Part shown: in pieces, positions 34,315 through 43,187 of the stretch | How the letters are laid out: every line of letters begins with the position of its first letter | Position numbering within the stretch: the stretch's first letter is position 1 | Notes under the pieces: generated by a model | Seen by the model: only the letters and a program-made list of their open reading frames with translations | What the model was told of the DNA's origin: nothing | Database searches by the model: none | Translations under genes and position numbers: made by a program | Assembly: GCF_004802635.2 (NCBI RefSeq) | Contig: NZ_CP046052.1 | Coordinates: forward strand, 310,001 to 374,000 | Direction of reading: 5' to 3' | DNA length: 64,000 bases | DNA from: Methylocystis heyeri | Lineage (GTDB): Bacteria; Pseudomonadota; Alphaproteobacteria; Rhizobiales; Beijerinckiaceae

Positions 34315-35604
34315 ATGACGCAAGCGCAGCTTCTCGAAAAGCCCTCGGACACGCTCGAACTGATGGCCGCCATAGGCGCGGCGGCGCGGCGCAGCGCCCA
34401 TGCGGCGGCGCTCGCGCCGAGAGAAACCAAGGATGCGGTCTTGAGGGCGGCCGCGGCAGCGATACGCTCGTCGAGCCGGGAAATCCTCGAAGCCAATGCG
34501 GCGGACGTAGCGCAGGCGAAGGCGGCCGGCGCGCCTGCTGCGTCGGTCGATCGCCTGACCCTGGACCAGAAGCGGCTGGAGGCGATGGCGCGCGGGGTCG
34601 AGGAAATCGCCGATTTGCCCGATCCCGTCGGGCGCGTGCTGGCGGCGTTCGAGCGCCCCAACGGTCTGCTCATCGAGCGGGTGGCGACGCCTTTGGGGGT
34701 CGTGGGCGTGATTTACGAGAGCCGCCCCAATGTGACGGCGGACGCCGCCGCTCTTTGTCTCAAGGCGGGTAACGTGACGGTTCTGCGGGGCGGCTCGGAC
34801 AGTCTGCGATCTTCGCGCGCTATCCATCGCTGTTTCGTCGCGGCGTTGCGACAGGCCGGGCTGCCGGAGGAAATCGTGTCGCTCGTGCCGGTGAGCGATC
34901 GCGCCGCGGTCGGCGCCATGCTGGCCGGGCTCGACGGCAATATCGACGTGATCGTGCCGCGCGGCGGCAAAAGCCTCGTCGCCAGGGTGCAGCACGAGGC
35001 GCGGGTGCCGGTGTTCGCGCATCTCGAAGGCATCGTCCATGTCTTCGTCCATGCGGCTGCGGACCTCGACATGGCCCGGACCGTCGTGCTCAACGCCAAG
35101 ATGCGGCGCACCGGCATTTGCGGAGCGGCGGAAACGCTGCTGGTGGACCGCGCCTGTGCGTCCACACATCTCGCGCCGCTGGTGAAGATGCTGCTCGACG
35201 CCGGCTGCGCCGTGCGCGGCGACGAGTCCGCTCTTCTCGCAGACCCTCGCGTGACCGCGGCGACCGCAGAGGATTGGGACACCGAATATCTCGACGCCAT
35301 CATCGCTGTCCGCATCGTCGATGGTCTCGACGCGGCGATGGCGCATATCGCCGAGCATGGCTCGCATCATACCGATTGCATTCTCACGCAGGACGAGGCC
35401 GCGGCGAAGCGGTTCCTGGCCGAGGTCGACTCGGCCATCGTGGTTCACAACGCCTCCACTCAGTTCGCGGATGGCGGCGAGTTCGGTTTTGGCGGCGAGA
35501 TCGGCATAGCGACAGGCAAAATGCACGCGCGGGGGCCGGTGGGCGTCGAGCAGCTCACCTCGTTCAAATACCGCGTTCATGGAACGGGACAGGCGCGCGC
35601 GTGA
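34315..35604 (+). CDS. proA: Gamma-glutamyl phosphate reductase
   Basis: Second enzyme of proline biosynthesis, reducing gamma-glutamyl phosphate to glutamate semialdehyde with NADPH. 429 aa, full family length. Visible landmarks are [20 protein letters not shown], the [19 protein letters not shown] cofactor loop and the catalytic Cys in TGICGAAET (C269). The nadD gene follows with its start near the proA stop, the conserved proA-nadD order of Alphaproteobacteria; proB is not in the window. The ATG at 34315 gives the normal N-terminus. Confidence 0.95.
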   Translation: MTQAQLLEKPSDTLELMAAIGAAARRSAHAAALAPRETKDAVLRAAAAAIRSSSREILEANAADVAQAKAAGAPAASVDRLTLDQKRLEAMARGVEEIADLPDPVGRVLAAFERPNGLLIERVATPLGVVGVIYESRPNVTADAAALCLKAGNVTVLRGGSDSLRSSRAIHRCFVAALRQAGLPEEIVSLVPVSDRAAVGAMLAGLDGNIDVIVPRGGKSLVARVQHEARVPVFAHLEGIVHVFVHAAADLDMARTVVLNAKMRRTGICGAAETLLVDRACASTHLAPLVKMLLDAGCAVRGDESALLADPRVTAATAEDWDTEYLDAIIAVRIVDGLDAAMAHIAEHGSHHTDCILTQDEAAAKRFLAEVDSAIVVHNASTQFADGGEFGFGGEIGIATGKMHARGPVGVEQLTSFKYRVHGTGQARA

Positions 35605-35617
35605 GCCTTTGCCCGGA

Positions 35618-36250
35618 ATGACGCCGCGTCTGCCCCCTCATTGTCCGGGAATGCGGATTGGCCTTTTCGGCGGTTCGTTCAATCCGCCGCATGAGGGCCA
35701 TCTGCACGTCTCGCGGGCAGCGCTGACGCGGCTGAAGCTCCATCGCCTGTGGTGGCTGGTCACGCCCGGAAATCCCTTGAAGGACACCGGAAACCTTCCT
35801 TCCCTCGAACGGCGCATGGCGGCGTGCCGGGCTCTTGCGCGCGATCCCCGTATCGCCGTCACCGGGATCGAGGCCCAGATCCGCACCCGCTTCACCTACG
35901 ACACGCTGCGTTTTTTGCGCATGCGCTGCCCCGGCGTCCGCTTCGTCTGGATCATGGGAGCCGACAATCTGCTGGGTTTTCACCGCTGGCGGCATTGGCG
36001 AGACATCATACGCCTCGCACCCATCGCCGTAGTGGACCGCCCCGGCTCCACCTGGAAGATTTCGGGAGCGCTGTCGACGCAGGTTCTGGCGAAATCCCGG
36101 CTTCCCGAGAAGGACGCCGGCGTTTTGGCGAAACGCGCTCCGCCTGCGTTCGTCTACCTCCATGGCAAGCGCGCGGCGCAATCCTCCACCGCGCTGAGGG
36201 CGGCCTCTCGCAGTTCTTGCGAGAGGCGCATCCGACCGTCAGGGCCATGA
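35618..36250 (+). CDS. nadD: Nicotinate-nucleotide adenylyltransferase
   Basis: De novo NAD synthesis: NaMN plus ATP to NaAD. About 210 aa. The nucleotidyltransferase motif GGSFNPPHEGH lies at 18-28 and the second motif SSTALRAA near the end (usual ISSTxIR). I chose the ATG at 35618, 13 bp after proA; an earlier ATG (35579) would overlap proA and a later one (35651) would sit right at MRIGLFGG. The 3' end overlaps the convergent NAMPT-like gene by 12 bp. The usual downstream rsfS is not found here, and three NAD genes are grouped instead. Confidence 0.92.
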   Translation: MTPRLPPHCPGMRIGLFGGSFNPPHEGHLHVSRAALTRLKLHRLWWLVTPGNPLKDTGNLPSLERRMAACRALARDPRIAVTGIEAQIRTRFTYDTLRFLRMRCPGVRFVWIMGADNLLGFHRWRHWRDIIRLAPIAVVDRPGSTWKISGALSTQVLAKSRLPEKDAGVLAKRAPPAFVYLHGKRAAQSSTALRAASRSSCERRIRPSGP

Positions 36251-37630
36251 GAGCCGACGAATTTCGTCCAGACTCTGATCACGCATCAGGCGGCCGTCGA
36301 CGAACACATCCTCGAGCAGGTTTTCGGCGTCGGCGTGGAGTTCATCCTCGCGGATCGTGCGCCAGTCGGAATCTTCGCGCAGGAGGGCGAGCCGTCCCTT
36401 TTTCGAGGCCTTGCCGGGATCGGTCGCGGGGTTTTTGAACACGTCTCTCCAACCGTCGCCATTGAAGCGGATTGCGCTCGCCTTCATCGCAAATTTCATT
36501 GTGTCGCGATCGAGCGCTTGAAGAAGCGCGCCGCCCATCCCGAAAGCGATATTGTCGGCGGCGAAGCCTTTCGCCTTCAGATTTGCGAGAATTGCCGCGA
36601 TCGTGCGCTCGTTGACGCCGTCTCCCTGAATCACGCGAATGCAATCGGGCAGAACGCGAAAGCCCTTACCGTTTATCCGGCTGCCGAATTTCTCGGCGAG
36701 GATCTCTATGACATTGACGGGCACGACGGTCGGATCGCCGGAATCGGGGCGCACGACGAGCGTTCCTCCCATCGTCTCGACCTCGCTCTTGAGAGTTCCG
36801 CCCCAAATATCGGCGACTGCCCGATAGACGTCGTAGCTGTCGGAGACGACGGCGAAGGTTTTGCCCGGACCGCCGAAGCGACGGAGCATATTGGCGTAGG
36901 CGCTGGTTTCGCCATCCTGTCCCCAGGCGGTCATCGTCGAATGCTCCGACGCCGGGATCGAAAGACCCGCCATCGGCGCGTCGTAGAAGCGCTGCGCCGT
37001 CAGCAGTGCAGAAATCGTGTCGGTTCCGCGGAAATTGACGAGATGGGCCACCGAGCCGATCCCGGCGCTTTCCTTGCTCGAGACGCCGCGCGCGCCAAAG
37101 TCGTGAAGCTTGAACGCGAGTTGCCCCGCGGGATCGTCGGAGGTCTCTTCGAGCGCAGTGGAGATGAGTTTTTTGATCATCAAGGAGCGCGTCGCGACCG
37201 TCGTCGGATACCAGACGGCCCGCAGCAAAGCGGTTTCGAGATAGGAGACGATCCAGGGGATTTCGGGATCGGTGTTGACGATCTGCACCAGCGCATTGCG
37301 CGTCGGCAAGACGATTCCCTCGCGGACCGCCTGAATCCGAACCGGCATGAAGCCCTTGTGCGCCTTCAGGATATGTTCCCAGCCCTCCCGGTTGAAGGGC
37401 TCGCCATGCAACCGAAAAACAGCCTCGGCCTCGTCGATGTCGGAGCGTGAGATCGGCTTCGTCAGCACGTTTTTGAGATAGATCTGCAGGCCGAAGAACA
37501 AGGTTTCCGGCCAGGCGCCGCCGCGAGACTCGATATAGCTCGAAACATATTCCGCGCCGGGCGGATATTGCAGATAGTGACTCGCCTTGTAGCTGTCGAC
37601 GTCGAGGATCAGATTGTCGAAGTTCGTCAT
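36239..37630 (-). CDS. nadV: Nicotinamide phosphoribosyltransferase (NadV/NAMPT type)
   Basis: Salvage enzyme making NMN from nicotinamide and PRPP. 463 aa, near the NAMPT length. Diagnostic segments are LDVDSYKASHYLQYPPGAEY, FKLHDFGARGVSSKESAG, LVNFRGTDT, SIPASEHSTMTAWG, VVSDSYDVYRAV and LVVRPDSGDP, all as in NAMPT/NadV rather than nicotinate-specific PncB. The companion NMN adenylyltransferase-Nudix gene lies upstream on the same strand (120 bp gap). Together they give a two-step route to NAD independent of NadD. Similar pairs are known from large phages and some cyanobacteria/proteobacteria. Confidence 0.92.
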   Translation of the reverse strand: MTNFDNLILDVDSYKASHYLQYPPGAEYVSSYIESRGGAWPETLFFGLQIYLKNVLTKPISRSDIDEAEAVFRLHGEPFNREGWEHILKAHKGFMPVRIQAVREGIVLPTRNALVQIVNTDPEIPWIVSYLETALLRAVWYPTTVATRSLMIKKLISTALEETSDDPAGQLAFKLHDFGARGVSSKESAGIGSVAHLVNFRGTDTISALLTAQRFYDAPMAGLSIPASEHSTMTAWGQDGETSAYANMLRRFGGPGKTFAVVSDSYDVYRAVADIWGGTLKSEVETMGGTLVVRPDSGDPTVVPVNVIEILAEKFGSRINGKGFRVLPDCIRVIQGDGVNERTIAAILANLKAKGFAADNIAFGMGGALLQALDRDTMKFAMKASAIRFNGDGWRDVFKNPATDPGKASKKGRLALLREDSDWRTIREDELHADAENLLEDVFVDGRLMRDQSLDEIRRLSWP

Positions 37631-37750
37631 GACCTGGATCTCCTCCAGTTGCGGGATCGCGGACGGACTCCCCGCCGCGATTTGGAATATCAGAGTGTTT
37701 CGCGATCTTCCTCCCTCTCCCCGCGCTTGCGAGGAGAAGGAATGCGCGCC

Positions 37751-38830
37751 CTAATCGATCAGCGCGCCTGTCATCTCGCGGATGATCGCGGCATGATCTT
37801 CGAAGAATTGATCCGCGCGCAAGCGCCCGAGTTCATGCCAGCCGGCGCTCGCCGCGTCGTCGTCGCCGCGCACTGAAAACAGGCTTCTCCGGGCGGGCAA
37901 CTCGAAAAGATAGGCTTGCGTGACGACGCGCCCGCGTTCCGACCGGTTGGGATCGTCGAAGAGACGCGTTTTGGTCTCCTGTATGAAGGACGCCAGCATG
38001 GCCGGCGGGATTTCTCCTTTGGGGTCGGATATCCGCGTTTCTTCCTTGAGTTCCCGGATCGCGGCGTCACGCAGAGACTCGCTGGGGTCGACATGCCCCC
38101 CCGGCAGCGCAAGCAATCCCAACCCGGGCCGGCGGGCGCGCTCGACCAGCAGGATATGGCCGGACTGGATCACGACGGCGTCGACGCAGTTGATGAAGAC
38201 GGGGTAGGGCGTCCGACCCCACGACGCTTTGTAGTCGCGATAGAAATTGGTTTCGTCCACGAGCCATTTGAAGGCTTCGGTCAGCATGAACCGGCCGAGG
38301 AATTCAATCGTCTCTTCCGGACAGAGACGCCGATCGGGAATATGCGGAGCCCGGCGCAGGTAATCCTCGCGGATGTCGCTCGAATTGAGCGTTCCGTGCT
38401 GCGTCTTGACATCGACGGAGCTCCAATTGGGGAACATCCGCAGATAATAGGATGACTTGTCCTTGCTATGGCCGATGAGGCCGACGCGCGACTCCATATC
38501 TCCGCCATCTTCGGAAATCGCCTGGTCGACGCAACGCTGGACATGCGCGATCCATGCCTGATCGTTGTAGAGGAAATCGGGCAGCGCTTTGACGATGATC
38601 TGATCGGCGGCGGCCTCGATCGAGCCGCCGGCGGCGAGGATCACGCTGCGCCGCTCCTCGTAGCTGAAGGGGTTGCGCGGCGATCGCGCGACATTGGCCG
38701 AGCCCACCAGCACGATGACCTTGCGCGACGCGGCGAGCGCCTGCGCGAGGATGTGGATATGGCCGTTGTGGAGAGGCTGGAATCGTCCGATGAAGACGAG
38801 ATAATCATATTGGAACGCTCTGGCGCTCAT
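37751..38830 (-). CDS. Bifunctional NMN adenylyltransferase / Nudix hydrolase
   Basis: Fusion protein of 359 aa. The N-terminal NadM-type domain has FIGRFQPLHNGH (13-24) and later TLNSSDIREDYL in place of the ISST motif. The C-terminal Nudix domain has a complete box GGHVDPSESLRDAAIRELKE followed by ET (about 244-266), which in relatives hydrolyses ADP-ribose. This is the domain order of cyanobacterial NadM-Nudix and phage KVP40 NatV. It probably makes NAD from the NMN supplied by the next gene and clears ADP-ribose. The start at 38830 is close to the motif. Confidence 0.92.
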   Translation of the reverse strand: MSARAFQYDYLVFIGRFQPLHNGHIHILAQALAASRKVIVLVGSANVARSPRNPFSYEERRSVILAAGGSIEAAADQIIVKALPDFLYNDQAWIAHVQRCVDQAISEDGGDMESRVGLIGHSKDKSSYYLRMFPNWSSVDVKTQHGTLNSSDIREDYLRRAPHIPDRRLCPEETIEFLGRFMLTEAFKWLVDETNFYRDYKASWGRTPYPVFINCVDAVVIQSGHILLVERARRPGLGLLALPGGHVDPSESLRDAAIRELKEETRISDPKGEIPPAMLASFIQETKTRLFDDPNRSERGRVVTQAYLFELPARRSLFSVRGDDDAASAGWHELGRLRADQFFEDHAAIIREMTGALID

Positions 38831-39000
38831 ATTCAGGACTCCCCTGAATGTTCGTGCATCGGACTCCCCGATGCATCTTGAGCGTAGACGGCCCGCCCGA
38901 GGCGGTCAACCAGTCCGTCTTCGGATCATTGCCGGAGCGTTAACGAACACCGCGGTTCGCGCAGGAGCCATCAGCAGCCGTAACTTGCGAGCGAGCGGGG

Positions 39001-39270
39001 TCAGCCCCGCTTGCGCCGCACCCAGCTCACATAGGCCGCAAGGCCCATCATGGGGATGATCACCAGCACCAGCACCCAGACCGAGGTCTCGTCGTAGGGA
39101 TGCTTGTCGTAAAAATCATTGGTGACCGCCTGTGTGTAGGGATTGCGGAAAAAGAAGGTGACGAAAACCCACAGCGCCATCACGCCCGCGGCGAGCAGAT
39201 AAAGCCCTTTGGAAATCCGGTATTGCGGAGGCCGCTGGGGCTGCTGCTTTTGAGGCTGTTCCTGCGTCAT
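39001..39270 (-). CDS. Small two-helix membrane protein
   Basis: Protein of 89 aa. A Gln/Pro-rich cytosolic start (TQEQPQKQQPQRPPQ) is followed by two hydrophobic segments (LYLLAAGVMALWVFVTFFF and WVLVLVIIPMMGLAAYVSWV) and a basic end (RRKRG). The loop contains NPYTQAVTNDFYDKHPYDE. I do not recognise the family. I chose the ATG at 39270 (GGAG at 9 bases); an upstream in-frame ATG at 39312 would add 14 residues that look non-coding. Isolated gene. Confidence 0.55.
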   Translation of the reverse strand: MTQEQPQKQQPQRPPQYRISKGLYLLAAGVMALWVFVTFFFRNPYTQAVTNDFYDKHPYDETSVWVLVLVIIPMMGLAAYVSWVRRKRG

Positions 39271-39339
39271 CTCATTGTACTCCGGGGGAGACTTCGATCG
39301 TAAAGCTAACATAATTCGCTTGGTCGGCGGGGCAAAGAC

Positions 39340-39369
39340 GCTAGAGTGTTTTCATGTTTCCACGAAACC
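39340..39369. repeat. Half copy of the dispersed palindrome
   Basis: CTAGAGTGTTTTCATGTTTCC-ACGAAAC. Only the palindromic arm of the 14-kb/18-kb repeat remains. It encodes the last codons and the TAG stop of the minus-strand hydrolase gene. Confidence 0.75.
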
Positions 39370-40408
39370 GGGCCGATCTGCCTTCTCTCCTGCCGTGGCG
39401 GGCGTAATGCAGCAGTGGATGGGTCCCGGCGTTCGCCACATCGGGATTGGCGAGAAGATAAAAGCCGACGTCGAAGCCTTTCTTCCTCAATCTCGACATT
39501 TCCAGCGTTTCAGCAAATGTGGAGATCAGCCAGATGTTCTTTTTTATGAACCAGTCGAACGCGGGCGCGGCGTCTTGCGCCGACGCCATCGAGGCGTGAA
39601 GCGACTTCAGCAGTTTGGAATGTCCTCTGTCCCGCAGCCGGGCGGAAATGGTTTTCAGATATTCTATCGAGACGCGCCTGTTCTTTTTTAGCTCCGCTCT
39701 GCCGGGCGCGCGCTCGTCCCGCAGAACGCCGAGCGTAAGCTTCTTGAGAAGGCCGGTTTCGAGCAGAAAAACCGTGGTGGAATGTCCCGAGAACGGCGTT
39801 CTTATCTCCGTGAGGCGGTCCGGCGGGATGACTTTTCTAAGTTCCTCAATGTGCTTTTTATCATCGTCGAAGTTGTCGTAAACAAAGTAATAATTTGATT
39901 TTTCGTAAAATGCGTCATCGTCGATAATATAGCGCCATTCTATTTTATCCCCGTAATCGGCAAACCGGATATCGAAATGGTCCGTGATTGCATATTGCGG
40001 TGAAAAGGCGAGCACGACATCGCATTTGAGCAGCTTCGAGAAGCATATCGCCGCATATCCTCCCATGGACGATCCCATGGAGACGCGGCGGCCGTAGCTC
40101 TCGCGGATGCAAAGCGCTTCTATGGCGTCGAAAACCTCCGGCGGTATGGATTGGAACCAGTCGTACTGCGTGGTCTTGAAATTTATGACGTCGAAACCGT
40201 TTTCGAGCAGGAAATTGCCGCCATAGAGATTGCCGGACAAGATTCTGTTGCCGAACGGGCTGAAGATGAAAGCGACGTTGGGGTTGTGGCTGTTCGAGCG
40301 GAAGTGCTCGATTTTCAGGGATTCCGTCTCGTAAAGCGTGCGACCGTCCGCAGCGCCGGCCTGTTCGCCTGCGCCGTCGGGCGACTGTCGATGAACTGCG
40401 GAAGCCAT
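39341..40408 (-). CDS. Alpha/beta-hydrolase-like protein with glycosyltransferase-type tail
   Basis: Protein of about 355 aa. The central part has a serine-hydrolase elbow GSSMGGYAA with VVLAFSPQYAI after it, and a possible His in TPFSGHSTTVFL, so an esterase or Asp2-like fold is likely. The C-terminal piece (GFDVGFYLLANPDVANAGTH, then PLLHYARHGRREGR) is a short motif usually found attached to glycosyltransferases and surface-polysaccharide proteins. The last residues RGNMKTL and the stop come from a dispersed repeat. Codon use and AT content in 39.7-40.0 kb differ from neighbours, which suggests transfer. The start (ATG 40408) is uncertain. Confidence 0.55.
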   Translation of the reverse strand: MASAVHRQSPDGAGEQAGAADGRTLYETESLKIEHFRSNSHNPNVAFIFSPFGNRILSGNLYGGNFLLENGFDVINFKTTQYDWFQSIPPEVFDAIEALCIRESYGRRVSMGSSMGGYAAICFSKLLKCDVVLAFSPQYAITDHFDIRFADYGDKIEWRYIIDDDAFYEKSNYYFVYDNFDDDKKHIEELRKVIPPDRLTEIRTPFSGHSTTVFLLETGLLKKLTLGVLRDERAPGRAELKKNRRVSIEYLKTISARLRDRGHSKLLKSLHASMASAQDAAPAFDWFIKKNIWLISTFAETLEMSRLRKKGFDVGFYLLANPDVANAGTHPLLHYARHGRREGRSARFRGNMKTL

Positions 40409-40481
40409 CACGGGCGGAGCGGGACGATCCAAAAGGCCAAGTCGGGCGAGACTGGCCGAAGGATCATGAACGCATCGTAAA

Positions 40482-41849
40482 TCACACCGCCGCGCCCAAC
40501 AGGTCATAGGCGTCCGATCCTTCGATCCTGACGCTTACGATGTCTCCCGCGCGCAAGGGGCGGCGCGACGACACATGAACGGCGCCGTCGATTTCGGGCG
40601 CGTCGGCCTTGCCGCGTCCCTTGGCCATTCCGCCCGCCGCGCCGCCGCCGGCTTCGTCGATGATGACCTGCAGCCTCTGTCCGATCTTGCGCTTGAGAAT
40701 TCTTGCGCTGATCGCCTGCTGGCGCTCCATGAAGCGGTTCCAGCGGCTCTGCTTCACCTCCTCGGGAACGACGGGGAGACCGAGATCATTGGCGGGCGCG
40801 CCCGCGACGGGCTCATATTTGAATGCGCCGGCGCGGTCGATCTGCGCCGCCTCCAGCCAGTCGAGCAGATAGGCGAAGTCTTCCTCGGTTTCGCCGGGGA
40901 AGCCGACGATGAAACTGGAGCGCAGGGCGAGATCCGGGACGAGGCGGCGCCAGCTCTGGATGCGCTCCAGAGTTTTTTCCTCATTGGCGGGCCGCTTCAT
41001 CGCCTTCAGCACCGAAGGCGCCGCATGCTGGAAGGGAATGTCGAGATAGGGCAGGATCTTGCCCTCGGCCATGAGCGTCAGCGCCTCGTCGACATGGGGA
41101 TAGGGATAGACGTAATGGAGCCTGACCCAGGCGCCGAGTTCGCCCAATTCCTTGGCGAGATCGAAAAAGCGCGCCCGCACGGCCCGGTCGTGAAACGGGC
41201 TCTCAGTGTAGCGCAGATCGCGGCCATAGGCGCTGGTGTCCTGCGAGATGACCAGAATTTCCTTCACGCCCGCAGCGACCAGCTTTTCCGCCTCGCGCAG
41301 AACCTCGGCCGCGGGGCGCGAGACCAGCGGCCCGCGCAAATGGGGAATGATGCAGAAGGAGCAGCTGTTGTCGCAGCCTTCCGAAATCTTGAGATAGGCG
41401 TAGTGGCGAGGGGTCAGCTTGACGCCCTGCGGCGGAATGAGATCCTGGAACGGGTCATGGGCCGGCGGCGCCGCGCGATGCACGGCTTCGAGCACGCTTT
41501 CGTAGTCCTGGGGCCGGGTTATCGCGAGCACCTGGGGAAATTTCTCCGCGATGGCGCCGGGCTCCGCGCCCATGCAGCCGGTCACGACCACCTTGCCGTT
41601 TTCGCCCAGCGCCGCGCCGATCGCCTGAAGGGATTCCTCTTTGGCGCTGTCCAGGAAGCCGCAGGTGTTGACCACGACCACATCCGCGGCGGCATGGCTG
41701 CGCGAGAGCTCATATCCTTCCGCGCGCAGTCGGGTGATGATGCGCTCGCTGTCGACGAGCGCCTTGGGGCACCCGAGCGAAACGAAAGAGACCCGCGGCG
41801 CCGCGGCATTGGCGTTTTCGGACGAGGGGTGGCTGGGTTTATCTTGCAT
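40482..41849 (-). CDS. rimO: Ribosomal protein S12 methylthiotransferase RimO
   Basis: Radical-SAM enzyme adding a methylthio group to an Asp of ribosomal protein S12. 455 aa. UPF0004 domain with Cys ligands in [22 protein letters not shown] and [10 protein letters not shown]; radical-SAM cluster CDNSCSFC; C-terminal TRAM domain. The wording of the first motif ([10 protein letters not shown]) and [11 protein letters not shown] separates RimO from MiaB. The ATG at 41849 is favoured over upstream in-frame starts that add an unrelated basic stretch. Monocistronic. Confidence 0.94.
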   Translation of the reverse strand: MQDKPSHPSSENANAAAPRVSFVSLGCPKALVDSERIITRLRAEGYELSRSHAAADVVVVNTCGFLDSAKEESLQAIGAALGENGKVVVTGCMGAEPGAIAEKFPQVLAITRPQDYESVLEAVHRAAPPAHDPFQDLIPPQGVKLTPRHYAYLKISEGCDNSCSFCIIPHLRGPLVSRPAAEVLREAEKLVAAGVKEILVISQDTSAYGRDLRYTESPFHDRAVRARFFDLAKELGELGAWVRLHYVYPYPHVDEALTLMAEGKILPYLDIPFQHAAPSVLKAMKRPANEEKTLERIQSWRRLVPDLALRSSFIVGFPGETEEDFAYLLDWLEAAQIDRAGAFKYEPVAGAPANDLGLPVVPEEVKQSRWNRFMERQQAISARILKRKIGQRLQVIIDEAGGGAAGGMAKGRGKADAPEIDGAVHVSSRRPLRAGDIVSVRIEGSDAYDLLGAAV

Positions 41850-42032
41850 GGAGCGGGCTTGCCACGCCGGAAGGCGATTGGCAATCTTGGCGGCAAAGCC
41901 CTCGCGCATCCCGATGAGGCGCCGTTCAGACACAAATATTCAAGTTTATTCGCTGAAAATTTTGTATAGGCCCCTGAGCATGAGCGAAAGCTTCCCGCCC
42001 ATCCGCGAGAATCCGTAACGGGGCCTGATAAT

Positions 42033-43016
42033 TTGTTGACTTCCGTAATCCTCGGCACCGGCGCCTATGCGCCGTCGAAAGTTCTGACCAACGACGATCT
42101 CGAGAAAATGGTGGCCACCAACGGTCCCTGGATCGTCAGCCGAACGGGCATCAGGGAGCGGCGGATCGCCGCGGACGGGGAGGCGACCTCCGATCTCGCC
42201 GCAGAGGCCGCGCGCCGCGCCATGGAGCTTGCCGGCGTCGATCCCGCCGAAATCGATCTCATCATCGTCTGCACGGTCACCGGAGACACCCCGACGCCCT
42301 CCTGCGCCGCATATGTCCAGGCCAAGATCGGGGCTACGCGCGCTTTCGCCTTCGATGTGTCGGCCGCCTGCGCCGGATCGCTCTATGGGCTGGTGATCGC
42401 CGATCAATTCATCCGGACCGGGGCGGTGAAACGCGCGCTGGTGATAGGCGCCGAAACCTTGAGCCGCGTCGTCGACTGGACCAATCGCGAAACCTGCGTG
42501 CTCTTCGGCGACGCCGCCGGCGCCATGCTTCTCGGCGCGAGCGAGGAAGAGGGGCGCGGTCTTCTGTCGTCGCGGCTCCGCACCGATGGCTCCATGACGG
42601 AAATCCTCGGCATTTTTGGGGGAGGAAGCCGCCGGCCCTTCTCCCAGGAAATGCTCGCCGACAACACCCATAAGATAAAGATGCGGGGCAGGGAGGTTTA
42701 CAAGGTCGCGACCCGCCTGCTGCCCGAGGCGGTCCAGGACGCGCTGGCGCAGGCGGGGCTGAATGCCGAAGACGTCACCCATGTCATCGCCCATCAGGCC
42801 AATCTGCGCATCATCGAGTCCGCGATGGAGACGCTGGGCATTCCGCTGGAGAAATGCTGGATCAATATCGACCGCTACGGCAACACCTCGAGCGCCTCGA
42901 TGCCGATCACGCTGGACGAGGCAAACCGCGCCGGCAAGCTCAAGAAAGGCGACGTCATCGCCATGATGGCGATCGGCGCCGGCATGACCTGGGGCGGCGC
43001 CGTTTTCAGATGGTGA
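42033..43016 (+). CDS. Second beta-ketoacyl-ACP synthase III homologue
   Basis: FabH-family condensing enzyme of 327 aa. The catalytic triad is intact: Cys in SAACAGSLYG (C113), His in AHQANLRI and Asn in YGNTSSAS. The ends (TSVILGTGAYAPSKVLTNDD, WGGAVFRW) are typical of FabH. It differs from the operon fabH at 46.3 kb (for example no PSTAT motif, TPTPSCAAYVQ instead) and stands apart from other lipid genes. No ATG is available; translation must begin at TTG 42033 or TTG 42036. It may prefer a different acyl-CoA primer. Confidence 0.88.
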   Translation: MLTSVILGTGAYAPSKVLTNDDLEKMVATNGPWIVSRTGIRERRIAADGEATSDLAAEAARRAMELAGVDPAEIDLIIVCTVTGDTPTPSCAAYVQAKIGATRAFAFDVSAACAGSLYGLVIADQFIRTGAVKRALVIGAETLSRVVDWTNRETCVLFGDAAGAMLLGASEEEGRGLLSSRLRTDGSMTEILGIFGGGSRRPFSQEMLADNTHKIKMRGREVYKVATRLLPEAVQDALAQAGLNAEDVTHVIAHQANLRIIESAMETLGIPLEKCWINIDRYGNTSSASMPITLDEANRAGKLKKGDVIAMMAIGAGMTWGGAVFRW

Positions 43017-43057
43017 TGCGAAACCCGCTCGATCAGAGCGGCGTTTTGTATTCCGTC

Positions 43058-43094
43058 GGCGCAAAAATCGACGCCGATCAGGAATTTTTGCGCC
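43058..43094 (+). terminator. Hairpin after the second FabH gene
   Basis: GGCGCAAAAAT, 15-nt loop, ATTTTTGCGCC, 42 bp after the stop. The inner T-run is inside the stem, so termination is possible but not certain. Confidence 0.4.
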
Positions 43095-43187
43095 GGTCAT
43101 TTCCGCGGACCGCGAAGCAATCTCGCGGAAGTTGCATGACTGGGCGAATCTTCTCGCCTTGCCGGCCGAACTCAGCGCGCGTAAATC

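Noticed and set aside
34168-35580. A 470-codon minus-strand frame opposite proA
   Set aside because: Antisense shadow of a full-length proA; no motif.
40482-41849. MiaB instead of RimO
   Set aside because: [10 protein letters not shown] and [11 protein letters not shown] are RimO-type; MiaB has GCQMN-type wording.
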